Notes: a model not told the origin generated them from the letters alone. DNA of 64,000 nt from Diphasiastrum complanatum (GCA_029204225.1 CM055103.1:50569470-50633469), one strand, 5' to 3'; positions 49,636 to 61,629 are shown, numbered from the stretch's first letter. Translations and numbers: made by a program.

Positions 49636-50635
49636 CCTCTTGCCTATATCCGTCACATGCACATGCACTACTCCATATGTCTCAATTAGAGTGTCTGGGT
49701 CCTCTCAAGGTCATTAGTCACAAACATGCCTCGACGTGGAATTAAATCTAGGCGTGACCAATAATCTCGAACAATGGAGGGCTGATCTACCATATGAGGA
49801 CTATTTCATGTCCCTAGCTGAAGATGGCCGTAACAATGATACTCAGCATATTTTGCTAATCAACACATTTATTTGAAACTTCCTATAATTGTCACATATG
49901 CACATTGACGTTAGTCTTGTGGGACTAACTCCTAAGTCCTGCATAAGAAATGAAGCCAACCATGTGACATTGACTTTTAAGTCTCCCATTCATTTAGTTA
50001 CACACATGTAAATACATAGAGGATTATATAACCCTTTGTGAAGAACCTACTCTCAACCCATGCAATCCCCATGCAGGTCAACTATAAATAGGTCACAGCT
50101 CTTCATGCGTTCCTCCTGCCCATATCTATCACACGCACATGCACTACTCCATATGTCTCAATTAGAGTGTCTGGGTACTCTCAAGGTCATTAATCACAAA
50201 CAGGCCTCGACGTGGAATTAAATCTAGGCGTGACCAATAATCTCGAACAATGGAGGGCCTACCATATTAGGACTATTCCATGTCCTTAGCTGAATATGGC
50301 CATAACAATGATACTCAACATAGTTTGCTAATCAACACATTTATTTGAAACTTCCTATAATAATCAAATATGCACAATGACGTTAGTCTTGTGGGACTAA
50401 GTCCTAAGTTCTGCATAAGAAATGTTTCTTGGTTTCCAAGGGGAGGCTCGAACCTGAGACCAAAGGAACTTTGGATGTCAAGCTAACCAATTGAGCCAAC
50501 CCCACTGGTTCTGCATAAGAAATGAAGCCAACCATATGGCATTGACTTTTAAGTCTCCCACTCATCTAGTTGCACACATGTAAATACATAGAGGATTATA
50601 TAACCCTTTGTGAAGAACCTACTCTCAAATGCTTG
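49592..50635 (+). repeat. Tandem duplication, unit about 470-560 bp
   Basis: Copy A is 49592-50056 and copy B about 50068-50635. Both carry AACTATAAATAGGTCACAGC, ACGTGGAATTAAATCTAGGC and end with GTGAAGAACCTACTCTCAA. Copy B is longer because a short retroposon is inserted in it. Confidence 0.92.
50425..50507 (-). mobile_element. Short tRNA-derived retroposon (SINE-like), 83 bp
   Basis: On the minus strand the insert starts CAGTGGGGTTGGCTCAATTG. It contains an A-box-like TGGCTCAATTGGTTAGC and a B-box GGTTCGAGCC spaced as in a tRNA gene, and ends AAACCAAGAAA. It is flanked by a perfect 17-bp target duplication GTTCTGCATAAGAAATG (50408-50424 and 50508-50524). The paralogous copy A keeps the empty site at 49936-49952. 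It is too irregular to be a functional tRNA. Confidence 0.85.
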
Positions 50636-50770
50636 CACACAAGGGAGGTCCCAAGGTGTAGGCTAAAATATTATCAAACAATATAGGAAGATGATGGCCA
50701 TACTTTCACACAGGGTACTATCTAGGTTTCAATCTAATGTGTTAATGTTGCTCACAAACATATCATGTGA

Positions 50771-50904
50771 CTCTGAGAATGTTATGGTGCCTAGGATAGC
50801 GTGCAAGATCTTGATATAGTAGATTCTTGAGACAATGATGGACATTTTTGAGTGGTGAGTGGGACAAGGAAAATCTTGTTCAACCATATTCCATAACCAA
50901 ATTC
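50771..50904 (+). repeat. Direct repeat, first copy
   Basis: This segment shares with 51390-51512 the blocks GTGCCTAGGATAGCGTG and GAGTGGTGAGTGGGACAAGG, with indels. No coding assignment could be made. Confidence 0.8.
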
Positions 50905-51389
50905 CAAATTGCCACTAAAGTACCAAAACCATCTTCCTTTTTTGGAAACTATGTAGTTTCTTTATTCATACAAATAAAAACATATAAGAAGAATCATTGT
51001 TTTCAATACCTAACATGAATATTGCCTTGTAAGTTTGATAAAAGAAGCTTTTCAATTATTGAGAGATTGATTTCATAAATTAAGATAAGGGTGTGGGCCC
51101 TCAAATCTTTCAAGCTAATAAAAATTTGTCTTTGTTATTGCACAAGCCAAGACAAAAAATACTTTACAAGGATCTAAGACTAGAGAGAAAGAACAAAGCT
51201 ATAGATTAGTGTTAAATTCAATCGACCAATATAATGGTGGCTTGCATATTAAAAAACCAAAGGAACAAATGCTATGAGGCGGAATCCATTGGCCTAGAGG
51301 TTCTATCATGAGAGGGATTTACAAAAGCTATAGAGTAGAATGAGACAAAACTCTCCCAAGCTAGGGCATCTCTTGAAAGAGGTGGTACT

Positions 51390-51512
51390 CTCTGAGCATA
51401 TTATGGTGCCTAGGATAGCGTGGATCTTGATAAAGGAGATGATACAACAATGGACATTCTTGAGTGGTGAGTGGGACAAGGAAAATCTTGTTGAACCATA
51501 TTCCATAACCAA
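51390..51512 (+). repeat. Direct repeat, second copy
   Basis: This is the partner of 50771-50904, about 620 bp downstream. The flanking sequence is not shared. Confidence 0.8.
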
Positions 51513-52537
51513 CTCGATTTTTTCATCCATTTTATTTCGCACACAACATACATATATGCCCAAGGCTAAACTCCAAGCCAAAACTTGAAGCACTTTGGAA
51601 TTGTACAAAAGGTGGGAGTTTGAGCCTACACCTTGTTCATAGTAGACTTCTACCCAATTCACACACACTACAATGGACATGGATTATTTTCTCACTTTTT
51701 CTAAACATGAGATGCCACCTAGATCATGGCTATTGAAGTATACATGCCATGATCCAACGTATAATGGATATTCTTGTATGTAAGTATGCACACACACACA
51801 CACACACATAAACAAGCGTAGATTATGGCTCATACAAAGTTGTTGGAAGCACAAATTCTAATCTAGAAAAAATCCTTCTACAAGCATCAAGATGGGAAAT
51901 AATCGTACTTGACATGGCATAGACTTTAAAAAAATGTAAGCAGTACAATGCTTTCCCGTCTTTTATGCTTGCAAAAGGACCATATTTTTTTATGGTAAAA
52001 TAACATGATAAATCCTTGAATTTTGGGAAGAGTTTGATAAACCTCACCAACTAGAAACTAATTCACCAAAGGTATCAATTATCCTTTTACTTAGCCTTCT
52101 GCTCGAAAAGTTAGCGATTTATACAACCTTTTGTGCTTAAGATTGTGTACTTTGCCAAAGTCAGTTTTTTTTAAGGTAATACAAAATCTCAACCACAACT
52201 TCATATTGGGGAATGGCATGTTTACGACACTTCCATCTTAAGCTACAGCCCATTAAAGTGCCTTGCCCCCACTTTAAGCCATTTTTGTGAGAAGGTTATA
52301 CTCAAAAAAATTGGTTCCCGTCTATAAAGCCCCCTTAATGATGCAAAAGTAGCTCTTGGGATATAACGTAATCATTGTAAGCATCAAGGAAGACAAAATA
52401 TTTGGTTCATGTGGATCATTGGCTTTTTTGGAATTAATGTTTTGAAAAGGTCACCTAACTAGAAAATCCTTTGTCTCGTAAGCATCGATTAGAGACATGT
52501 GTTTATATGGAGCTAGAATGCATTCCTATTGTTGACT
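51513..52537. other. Intergenic, nothing recognised
   Basis: Apart from a short CA run at about 51790-51809 I see no feature. Confidence 0.45.
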
Positions 52538-52985
<448 letters not shown>

Positions 52986-53798
52986 CCACCATGCATTGAG
53001 CATCTATGAGTTGGATTGAAGGATCCCAAGAATGCTACCATCTGAGATGCAAAATAGACTAGGGAGGAAAAGCTTTTACATAAATGTTAAGATGTCCAAG
53101 CTTTGTAAGGGCGGGGGGGGGCATCATGGCTATAATAATCTGATGAACTTGGTCGAGCAAAGGCCTTATGGCCCTATTAGCAAGGGCATTTTGCTAGTCA
53201 GGGGTAGTAGAACAATTACAAAATATATTGAGTTTTATGTTGGGCAAAGCCCTTGAGTAAGTTTTTATACACGTTCGACCTCACAAGTGTAAAGCTCACG
53301 ACTAGGGGCTTTATGTAATGGGTGATGGGCATCGGGAGGACTGCTCTTGAAAATAATTTGCCAACTTGGTGAGTGGGGTTAGACGCAAGCCAAGGCTGGC
53401 AAAGAATTTTGAGGACCAAACAGCCGCAACCTCACATAATGGATTGGTGGCAACTTTTAGGCATAGATTTATTCCTTTAGTCATATCTAAACCATTCGAA
53501 TTGTCGGTTTCTTGTTTCCGCCATTCATCCTTTGTGCTCAATGAAAATGATTGAAAGCGAAATTTCAAAATTCAATTATTTCCAGAATTTAACTAGGCAA
53601 ATGTGATCCAAATGGAAATTTACATTTTTTAAGATTACGGGAAATAGTATAGACCCATGAACAATAATATGGGATGAGAATGTGCTACAAAAATAGGCAT
53701 CAATCTAGATTTCATGGGGGTGTAGATATGTATTGTTCTTAATATCAACATATTTAGGAGCTTTAGATAAACACTGCATGATACTAATTTCATATACA
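52986..53798. other. Intergenic region upstream of the ligase gene
   Basis: No coding similarity or repeat was identified. The last 300 bp presumably include the promoter of the gene starting at 53863. Confidence 0.4.
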
Positions 53799-53804
53799 TA
53801 TAAA
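53799..53804 (+). promoter_or_regulatory. Possible TATA box of the ligase gene
   Basis: TATAAA followed by CTGC lies 59 bp upstream of the start codon. The usual spacing would put the transcription start inside the GA array. AT-rich surroundings make this a weak call. Confidence 0.3.
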
Positions 53805-53810
53805 CTGCAC

Positions 53811-53814
<4 letters not shown>

Positions 53815-53862
<48 letters not shown>
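53815..53862 (+). repeat. (GA)n tract directly 5' of the ligase start codon
   Basis: GA repeat runs to GAGAGG immediately before the ATG at 53863. It mirrors the arrangement at the hydrolase start codon and probably lies in the 5' leader. Confidence 0.9.
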
Positions 53863-53865
<3 letters not shown>

Positions 53866-56800
53866 GGGACAGCCATATCCCCATCTCTACAAACAGATTC
53901 AATTGTGAGCATTGATAGCAGAAGTGGGTATGACAGTGTAACTGGAATCTACCACAGCAAATTTCCTTCAGTGAACTTGCCCTCCGATCCCTTCCTTGAC
54001 ATTGTCTCTCACATATTCTATGTTGATCGTGGCACCCATGAAGCTCTGGTGGATGTTCCCACCGGCCAAATTGTTTCGTATGAGGATCTACATTGGCGAG
54101 TTCGGGCAGCAGCAGCTGGGCTTAGTCGAATTGGAATTGGGCATGGCGATGTGGTGATGATTGTGGCACCCAATTCCGTAGAGTATGTAGTTATAATGTT
54201 TGCAGTCATGTTGGTTGGAGCTGTGGTGACGACAGTGAATCCAGTCTATACTGTCGCTGAGCTCGCATATCAAGTGAAAGACTCCAATCCAAAGTTGATT
54301 GTGACGATCCAACAGCTTGTGGAAAAAGTCGTGAGCTTCGAACTGCCACTGCTGCTTCTAGGAGCTGAGCAAACACCCCCCACCGTCTCCAATTCCTTAC
54401 CCACCTACTCTTTCTCCTATCTTATTTCATTTGACCCCAACAAGCTCTCAACAACTCAAATCCGCCAAAACGACACAGCAGCTCTGTTTTATTCCTCAGG
54501 AACCACAGGCCTGAGCAAGGGAGTAATTATCTCTCACTGTAACCTGATTGCATCTACTCTACAAGTTGAAGCACACGCGTCGGATGAGGCTGAAACTCAT
54601 TTTTCTTTTATTCCTCTCTTCCACGTCTATGGTTTCTGTACCATAACATGTGGAATGTTAAGAAAGGGCCACACCGTAGTGATCACGCCGCGATTTGATT
54701 TTGAGCAAATGCTGGAGGCAATACAGCGCTACCGTGTTACAGTGATTCCTGTTGTGCCACCGATAGTCAGTGCTATTATCAAATCACCAGTAGTAAGCAA
54801 GTATGATCTGACTTCTCTTAAAGTTTTGGGATCAGGTGGTGCTCCGCTAAGCAAGGAAGTGATTGACGCTTTTGCTAAACAATATCCTCATGTCCTCTTG
54901 AGCCAGGTAGTGAGCAGAATGAAAATGCTCAGTGATGTGCTTTATCCAACCGTGTTTTCGTAGTTAGCTTTATTCATGACGTTTGATCTGATTCTTGTTG
55001 GTAGCTTATAATTTCTTATAGCTATTCTTTAGACTGCATGCTGCTCTATCACTTTCCGCCTAAGAGTGTTCTTTCTTTTCCGAAAATATTCGCAGGAGAG
55101 TCTCTAGATCTCTTCTCTTCTGTTACTTCTATCGTGCCTGATATCAGAGCTAGACACCTTGCTATGAACAGCAAGTAGCCAAGCAGCATAACTCTTTTCA
55201 GACCATGCATGCTCGCCCCAGAAGCATAGGAATTAAACAAGAGTTTGATCAGCTCACAAAAAGCAATGACAGGTACCTGAAGCTTCATCCAAAGGACGGA
55301 TAGATCTGAGAAATTAGTTGTAAATGGATTCGCAGTTCGAAGTACTAGTTGGTACTTTGAAAGGCCTGTATTACACTACAACAAGCTGTTCTCCCTTTTA
55401 GCACGTCTTACCTCAATCTGCCTTGTCCTATGGGGTAGCTCAAGAATGAAACTGCATCAATTGTGCGTAACCACGTCCACCTTCTTAAATAGGAGCTTGA
55501 ATAAGAACCGTGTATGTCATGACAGCCAAAAGAATGCGTAGCAGAAGGTAGAGGGACCTATCAAGTAAGCTGCAGAGATCTCTGTATGGGCTCAAGCAGT
55601 CATTACTGGTAGACAGGAAAAGTTAGGCTTTCCTTTTGAACAAAGAGTTTAGTTGGAGTCATGTTCTACTGATCAGTTGTAGTATATGTCGACGTTCTCA
55701 TACTGGTAAGAGAATATCTGTCTTCATTGCTTAAATTTAAAAAATTATTGCGGTTTCAGATTGCCACGTGACAAATTTGGGATAAGATGCAAGGGCAGCA
55801 ACTAGAATGGACTAAAACGGAGTGGTTTCTGTGACTCTGACACGTGAAGATGTACATCACTCCCTCCCAAGGTGCAACTTCAATTTAGCCAGTAAGATTA
55901 TGAGTTGGTGCAGCAAGAAGATAATTACGCTATTTCTCTGATCAACAGAGGCTGACTATACAGCTGCTGCCCGTGCCAGAAAGGAAGTTGAGCTGCTTAA
56001 ATTACTCAAGGAGCTTGGGATGCCTCAGACTGGACCCAAGTGATATACTCAGACAAACGAGGGTACACATGTATCAAGTACACCTGGTACACCTGGTGAT
56101 GGGAATTGTTTCAGAGCTCTATAATGTCAGTCTGTGGAATTGTATCTGCAAGGCGTTAAGGAGAAGATAGATTTCCATGATATGAAAATAGATAAAACTC
56201 ATGTTATTTTGGGATACAAGTGGTTCTTTAAGAAATCTGATGGATCCCTCACAAGTAACTCAGTCTAAATTTTAGTACCAAGTATATCAAGATTCACCAT
56301 CAATTCATCAGGGAGAAAGTTGAGCCTAAAAAGATTGCACTACTCTGCTGCATGAGGATGAAGGGCACGGCACGTCTCTGACTTCTTAATTAATTGATGC
56401 TTCAATAAAAACATTGAAGCTCATCACATTCAGTAGTAGTGGTAAATTCTCAATAATTTGCTGAAGTGTTAGAATTAGAGAGTAGAATTGAGCTAGTTAT
56501 GCTAGTTTGAAGACTCAAGGACAATAGCCATCTATTTTATTGCTAGCTTTCATTTAGCACTGTACGGAGCATATGTCATCCAGGAATTGTTGCTTGTTTA
56601 TGTTACTGTAAGTTCTTGCCTTTTCTCAAGTCACAGTATCGTGTCTTGAGCAGCATAGGTTTTTGTGACTCAGAGGGGAACTAAGGCTGCTGTCAGTGAA
56701 TTTAGCACTATATGTAGCATATTCCATCCAGGGATTGTTGCTTGTTTATGTTACTGTCTTTTCTTGCTTTTGCAAGTCCCAGTATCGTGTCTTGAGCAGC

Positions 56801-59197
56801 ATGGGTTTTCGTGACTCGGAGGGGAACTAAGTCAGGCTGCTGTCAGTGAATTTTTTTTATCTTACTTTCTTGGAGCATCAAGCTTACTCTCTTAGCTACA
56901 GTCGTTGCCCTTTCAATGGCTCATCTAACTTACTTAGGACTGGATGCCCACTAGTAGGCTTATTGTTAATATCAAATTTTCAGGGTTATGGCCTGACTGA
57001 AACATGCTCCACTGGAACCCTTACCGATGGGACAGCTACTCATAAGCTGGGCTCTGCTGGTTTATTGCTAACCAATCTGAAGGCAAAAGTTGTTGATGTG
57101 GAGAGTGGCAGATGTTTGCCACCAAACGCGAAAGGAGAGCTTTTGTTGCACGGACCTTCCATTACAAAAGGTAAGTTACACAGTTAAGGTATAAGCTTTT
57201 ACTCAAGGAAACGGTTTGAATGCATAAAACTCCAAAAACCATCTACAATGGCAAGACTATGCTTTGTTGGTACAGTTGGCACATTGAAAGTTAGTAAAGG
57301 TCACAAAAATATAGCTTAGAAATATCAGATTGTGCTATTGCAATCAAGCACATGCATAGAAAAATATTACCATGACTTTAACACCAGAGAAAAACACAAA
57401 CAATGAAGTATTGGCTGTGCTCAATTGACGCAGGTCCTTGAATAAGCAGGATAGAACAACTTGCTGACTGAAATGGCTGATCTGAAAGTCCAGCTTAAAT
57501 ACTTCTTGAAATGGCCTCTTATATCAGTGCTGAAAAAAGTAGAAATCCAGCTCAAATAGTTCTTGAAATGGCCTCTTATATCAATGCCACAAAACAAAAA
57601 AAAAATTCCAGCTAATAAACTTCAGTTTAAAAGATATTTAAGATGAAGTCTGCAGAGATGCCTTATCTTTAGGATGGTCGGCAATAAAATTGAAAAAAAG
57701 AAAGTAATCTGTTGACATGGGTTTAGAGCACAGTGCAATGGAGAGTGTCAGTGAACCTGTTCTGATAGTCAATTACAGTGCTAGAACATGCCACTTTAAT
57801 CTGAGTATCTTTAGCTTTTGTGGCCTGTTCCCAGATAAATATTCCTCTGTTTTGATCTAACTAATGAAAACCTTTTGTTTTACCTTGGTGTAAAGAAATC
57901 TGTCCTGTTGTAAAAGGTCTGATTTTGAACTTTGAAGAATCTAATTCCTGCAGGTTATCTAAACAACAAGGGAGCAACATCATCAAGCTTTGATGCTGAA
58001 GGGTGGCTCCATACTGGTGACTCAGTATACTTTGATGAGGATGGATACTTGTATGTGGTGGGTCGAATTAAGGAACTGATTAAGTACAAAGCTTTTCAGG
58101 TAATCACTACTTTGTTTCCAAAAAGTTTCACGCAAATGATTTCATGGAATACATCACTGACTAAACCTTTTACTTGATGAGCTCCAAGAACTTGCTGTAA
58201 ATCAAAGGATATTAGAGATAGATAGTATTACAACATTTATTTATCATGATACTCAATTTTTTCATCTTGTGTGGTTACATTTCATCTCTAGGATCACTTG
58301 ATAAGTTTATGACTTATAGGATTTGAATGTCAAAAGGAGAGCATTACAAATGCATTTCTTTGTATGATGAATTAAGGTAGTACTTATCATGATCAAGTAG
58401 GTAGCACCAGCTGAGCTGGAAGCCATTTTACTACAACATCCAAAGATCAAAGACGCAGCTGTCATCGGGTGGGGACAATTACAATTTTTTATTTTTAAGA
58501 AATCATTTCATTTTTTCTCATGACATTGTGCTAAAGTGCTGAAAATCTTATTTGTTGTTTGGACATGAATGATGTGCTTTGCCATGTCTTCACAAAAGCT
58601 AGTGCGATATTTGTTGACTTACAAGCTCAAGTTTACAAGTGTAATTTTAGCTTGGCATCATTCATGAGAGAGTAAAATGTCTTTAACTGGCATGATTGTA
58701 TTGCTGGAAAACTTTCAGAAAGGTTCTCTTTCTTATGATTATCTATTCATGTGTACCATATTTGTAACAGATATCCTGACGAAGATGCAGGCGAGATTCC
58801 AATGGCCTTCTTAGTCTGCTCAGAAAGAGGCACACTAAGTGAGGATACAATTAAAGCTTATGTTGCTCAGCAGGTGCACATTAGGATTGCAACAAAAACC
58901 TTCATTCACATATCCACTCTGCATTCATCTTTTAATATATTCACACCATGAAGTGACCTCTTAATGTCTCACAAGTGATTCCTTGCCTCAAAACTTTTTT
59001 CAAGATAATCTGTGTGATGTGTGTAGCTGATGCGTTTACTGGAGCAACTAACAATGTCAATGGGATTTTTTACACCTTTCCAGGTTGCACCCTACAAAAA
59101 GATTCGGCGTGTCGCCTTTATAAATGAGATTCCAAAATCATCAACTGGGAAAATACTGCGACAAGAACTTGCTAGACTCTCAAAATCCAAGTCATGA
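53863..59197 (+). CDS. 4-coumarate:CoA ligase-like acyl-CoA synthetase, 6 exons, 553 aa
   Basis: Exons: 53863-54906, 56984-57170, 57954-58099, 58401-58468, 58771-58873, 59084-59197 (1662 nt, GT-AG, continuous phase). The enzyme class adenylates a carboxylic acid and transfers it to CoA. The N-terminal region [12 protein letters not shown] and the long first exon are like the peroxisomal 4CL-like group rather than true 4CL. Motifs: [10 protein letters not shown] at 211-220 (usual P is S), GSGGAPL, GYGLTET at 349-355, GELLLHGP (not the GEICIRG of true 4CL), GWLHTGD at 427-433, [16 protein letters not shown] at 444-459, and [10 protein letters not shown] near the end with the catalytic Lys539. 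Two A8 positions deviate: the usual Asp before Arg448 is Gly447, and the usual Gly of KGFQ is Ala457. The C-terminus is SKS, not a standard PTS1. The substrate is unknown. Confidence 0.92.
55945..56400 (+). pseudogene. Copia RNase H remnant in ligase intron 1
   Basis: [20 protein letters not shown] and [12 protein letters not shown] are the copia RNase H block. Further on, [20 protein letters not shown] is the next conserved block. Stops interrupt both. It lies in the same orientation as the host gene, within intron 1 (54907-56983). Confidence 0.75.
56553..56851 (+). repeat. Tandem duplication, unit 148 bp, in intron 1
   Basis: TTTAGCACT at 56553 and 56701 begin two copies. They share GATTGTTGCTTGTTTATGTT-like sequence and AGTATCGTGTCTTGAGCAGC, and end at CTGCTGTCAGTGAATTT. 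Confidence 0.9.
57171..57953. other. Ligase intron 2, nothing recognised
   Basis: The intron lies between the exons encoding GPSITK and GYLNNK. A short local repeat (AAATGGCCTCTTATATCA, near 57510 and 57570) is the only structure seen. Confidence 0.6.
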
Positions 59198-61152
59198 AAC
59201 TAATTTGCAGATCATTCTGAGGCAAATTGCTGGCAGTCAATCAGTGGAATTCACAATGAACAAACAACAACCCGCTTGCAAACTGCAAATCCACAGCAAC
59301 CTTGAGAATCAATTGTTATGTTTAGGGTTTAGGGTTTATCTAGTTTGTGAAAGATATATTTTTAGTCAGAAGAAAGTTTTTAAAAAGTTTGTGAGGCCAA
59401 TCTTATCACTTTAATTGTCCAATTTTCAAGTGTGCCTAATTGCCTTTGTACCAGAAATTGTATCTTATTCTTCAGTTCTGAGAGGACATGCCTGTCTGCA
59501 TCCAAAATGGCCACAATCTCACCGGCTTGCTTTGAAGAGTCAATTAACTCAATGACTTATATGTGAACTTCATGTAAGCTGGGTATTGCAAGAACCAAAA
59601 ATTTGGTGAATTATGAATGACTACAATCAGAGCTCGATTTGATTGGGAGTAGAATGACTTAAAAATTTAAATAGGATGCTTCTTTTTTGATTTTGAATGT
59701 TGCTAATGGCTTTTGACAATCTGCAAGTAAATCATTTGTGAGTTTTGAAAGTTTCATTCTACCCATGGTTCACCAATTATGTGGCACATGGCATGCCATG
59801 TAATGTTAACTGCATTCTGTCTCTAACTGCAAGAAGATACTAACTAAATACAAAAATTTCAATGGATTTTAATGTGAACGACACATTGCTTGTGAGGACC
59901 TCAAATGTGAGACAACATTGGAAGTGACATTGGTTGTCTCCACTCTATACTACTAATAATCCTCTCAATGTCTCTTGATAGGTGTCATGACAATCTCTAG
60001 CACATCTTTCTTCTATGGTGTTGTGTCCACTTTTCTTTTTGGTCACGTATTAAAATTAGCTTTTCATTTTATAGTACCACAAAAGGTTTGGATGCCATAG
60101 CATGGGCCACTATCATGTGAATCATTCATAACCATTAAACTTTCCCATGTAAAATAAACTGTATAGTCTATGTGATAATACAACTACCAAACCATCACCG
60201 TCATAAACTATATCCACTTTTAAGATATTAAATTGTAGTTTTGTGAAATACCTTATAGGTTTAATAGGTTGAAAAGTTCAAATGATAAAATAGAAAAGGT
60301 ATTTTGACGCATTTGAGAACCAAATTTTGAGTTGAAACATTATTTTAGATTATTTTTTGCAGTCTCCAAATATAGCACGACATCGATGGTGATTCAGTCA
60401 GAATTTCATGGCTGAATTACCTAGCATGCTGTCGTGACAAGTGATTTAGCCAAAAAAAAAGAAAAGCTTTTTCTTAACACGCCGGCGTGCCATATTTGGA
60501 GGCTAAAACAAATTTTTAACCTCAAAATTTTCTTAGTTTGGGATTTCATTATGGAATTTTAAACTATGTGCCAAACTACAATTCTTATTAATAAACATTC
60601 AAGTAGTGGCATAAAAAAGGTAGCACACCATGTGCTATCTTTTTGTTGACTCATGGCAAAATAAACTCGCAAAACTTGCAAAAAATTTACTCGCAAAATG
60701 CCAAGCCCCGTTATTAGCAACAGTTCTTTTCATGATGCCAGAGCCAAAATTTAATCACAATTTTCATGAGTGCCAAATGCCTAAGCTTCCACAAGTACCA
60801 ATCTACACTAGGTAGGATTGAGATTATGGACCTACTACATGATGTGCATCAATTTACTTGATAGAGTTCAATCATGGATTCCTTTCTTATTTGCCACCCT
60901 TCTTGCTTGCAAACATATGACAAGAGCTTGGTCTTCTCCATCCTTACAAAGCAAAATGAATTGGAATAGAGAAGACTACCAATTTTATGCACAAAGCATA
61001 CAACATTGAAGACTATATATATCTTTTATGTCGTTGAACTTGATTTACTTATGTTGGTTTCTCACTAGTGGAAACTCCCTTTGCTTGGCCCTTTCTTTTG
61101 ACACCCATTTTTTAAGCCTTACCGAGTGCGATGAGGGGCAATGGACTACAAC
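59198..61152. other. 3' flank of the ligase gene, no gene seen
   Basis: The proximal part should contain the 3' UTR. No open frame here resembles a known family, and no repeat was identified. Confidence 0.5.
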
Positions 61153-61234
61153 AAATCTAATTAACTGTACACTAATTACAGTATCACATTTGAAGCTTAC
61201 ATAAAATATAAATCAGATCAACTATGATTTCTAG
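61153..61234 (+). repeat. LTR fragment of the family at 39.7-40.5 kb
   Basis: About 80 bp, beginning AAATCTAATTAACTGTACAC, match 40061-40144 with roughly 15 percent differences. It ends where the foldback element begins. Confidence 0.7.
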
Positions 61235-61236
61235 CT

Positions 61237-61625
61237 ATTTCATACTTAGTTTTTTTCATCAAAAGTTGTCTCACTTTGTGAATGTTGAATGGTGAATGAT
61301 AGATGCATATTTGTGTGCTCCTGCCTTGAGATTTCCAAGATAGATTGTTTGCATCACTCAAGTGTTAGATCCATGTGCAATCACACACTCCTTAGAAGAT
61401 CAATCATGTTTTTGTACTTTTCACACGTGTGAGGACATCTCAAACAATTTGAACGATCTTCTAAGATGTGTATGATTGGACATAGATCTATCATTCAAAA
61501 GATACAACTTGAAGACACTATCTTGAAAAATCTAAGGCAAGAGCACTCAATGCATGCATCTATCACTCACCATTCATTACACATAATGATAGGCAACTTT
61601 GGATGACAAAAACTATGTATGAAAT
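61237..61625. repeat. Foldback element, 165-bp arms, 53-nt loop
   Basis: The left arm 61237-61401 is an imperfect reverse complement of 61455-61625. Matching blocks include ATTTCATAC at the outer ends, GATAGATGCAT with ATGCATCTATC in the middle, and the inner ends CTTAGAAGATC and GATCTTCTAAG. There is no coding content. The shape fits a MITE or a hairpin-forming locus. Confidence 0.85.
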
Positions 61626-61629
61626 TGGC

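Noticed and set aside
50425-50507. Functional tRNA gene
   Set aside because: A and B boxes are present, but acceptor and T stems do not pair properly, and the flanking target duplication shows it is a retroposon.
55100-55300. PBS-like string (GATATCAGAGCTAG) in ligase intron 1
   Set aside because: The usual TGG start is missing and no LTR end could be defined next to it. It may belong to the copia relic at 55.9 kb but cannot be supported.
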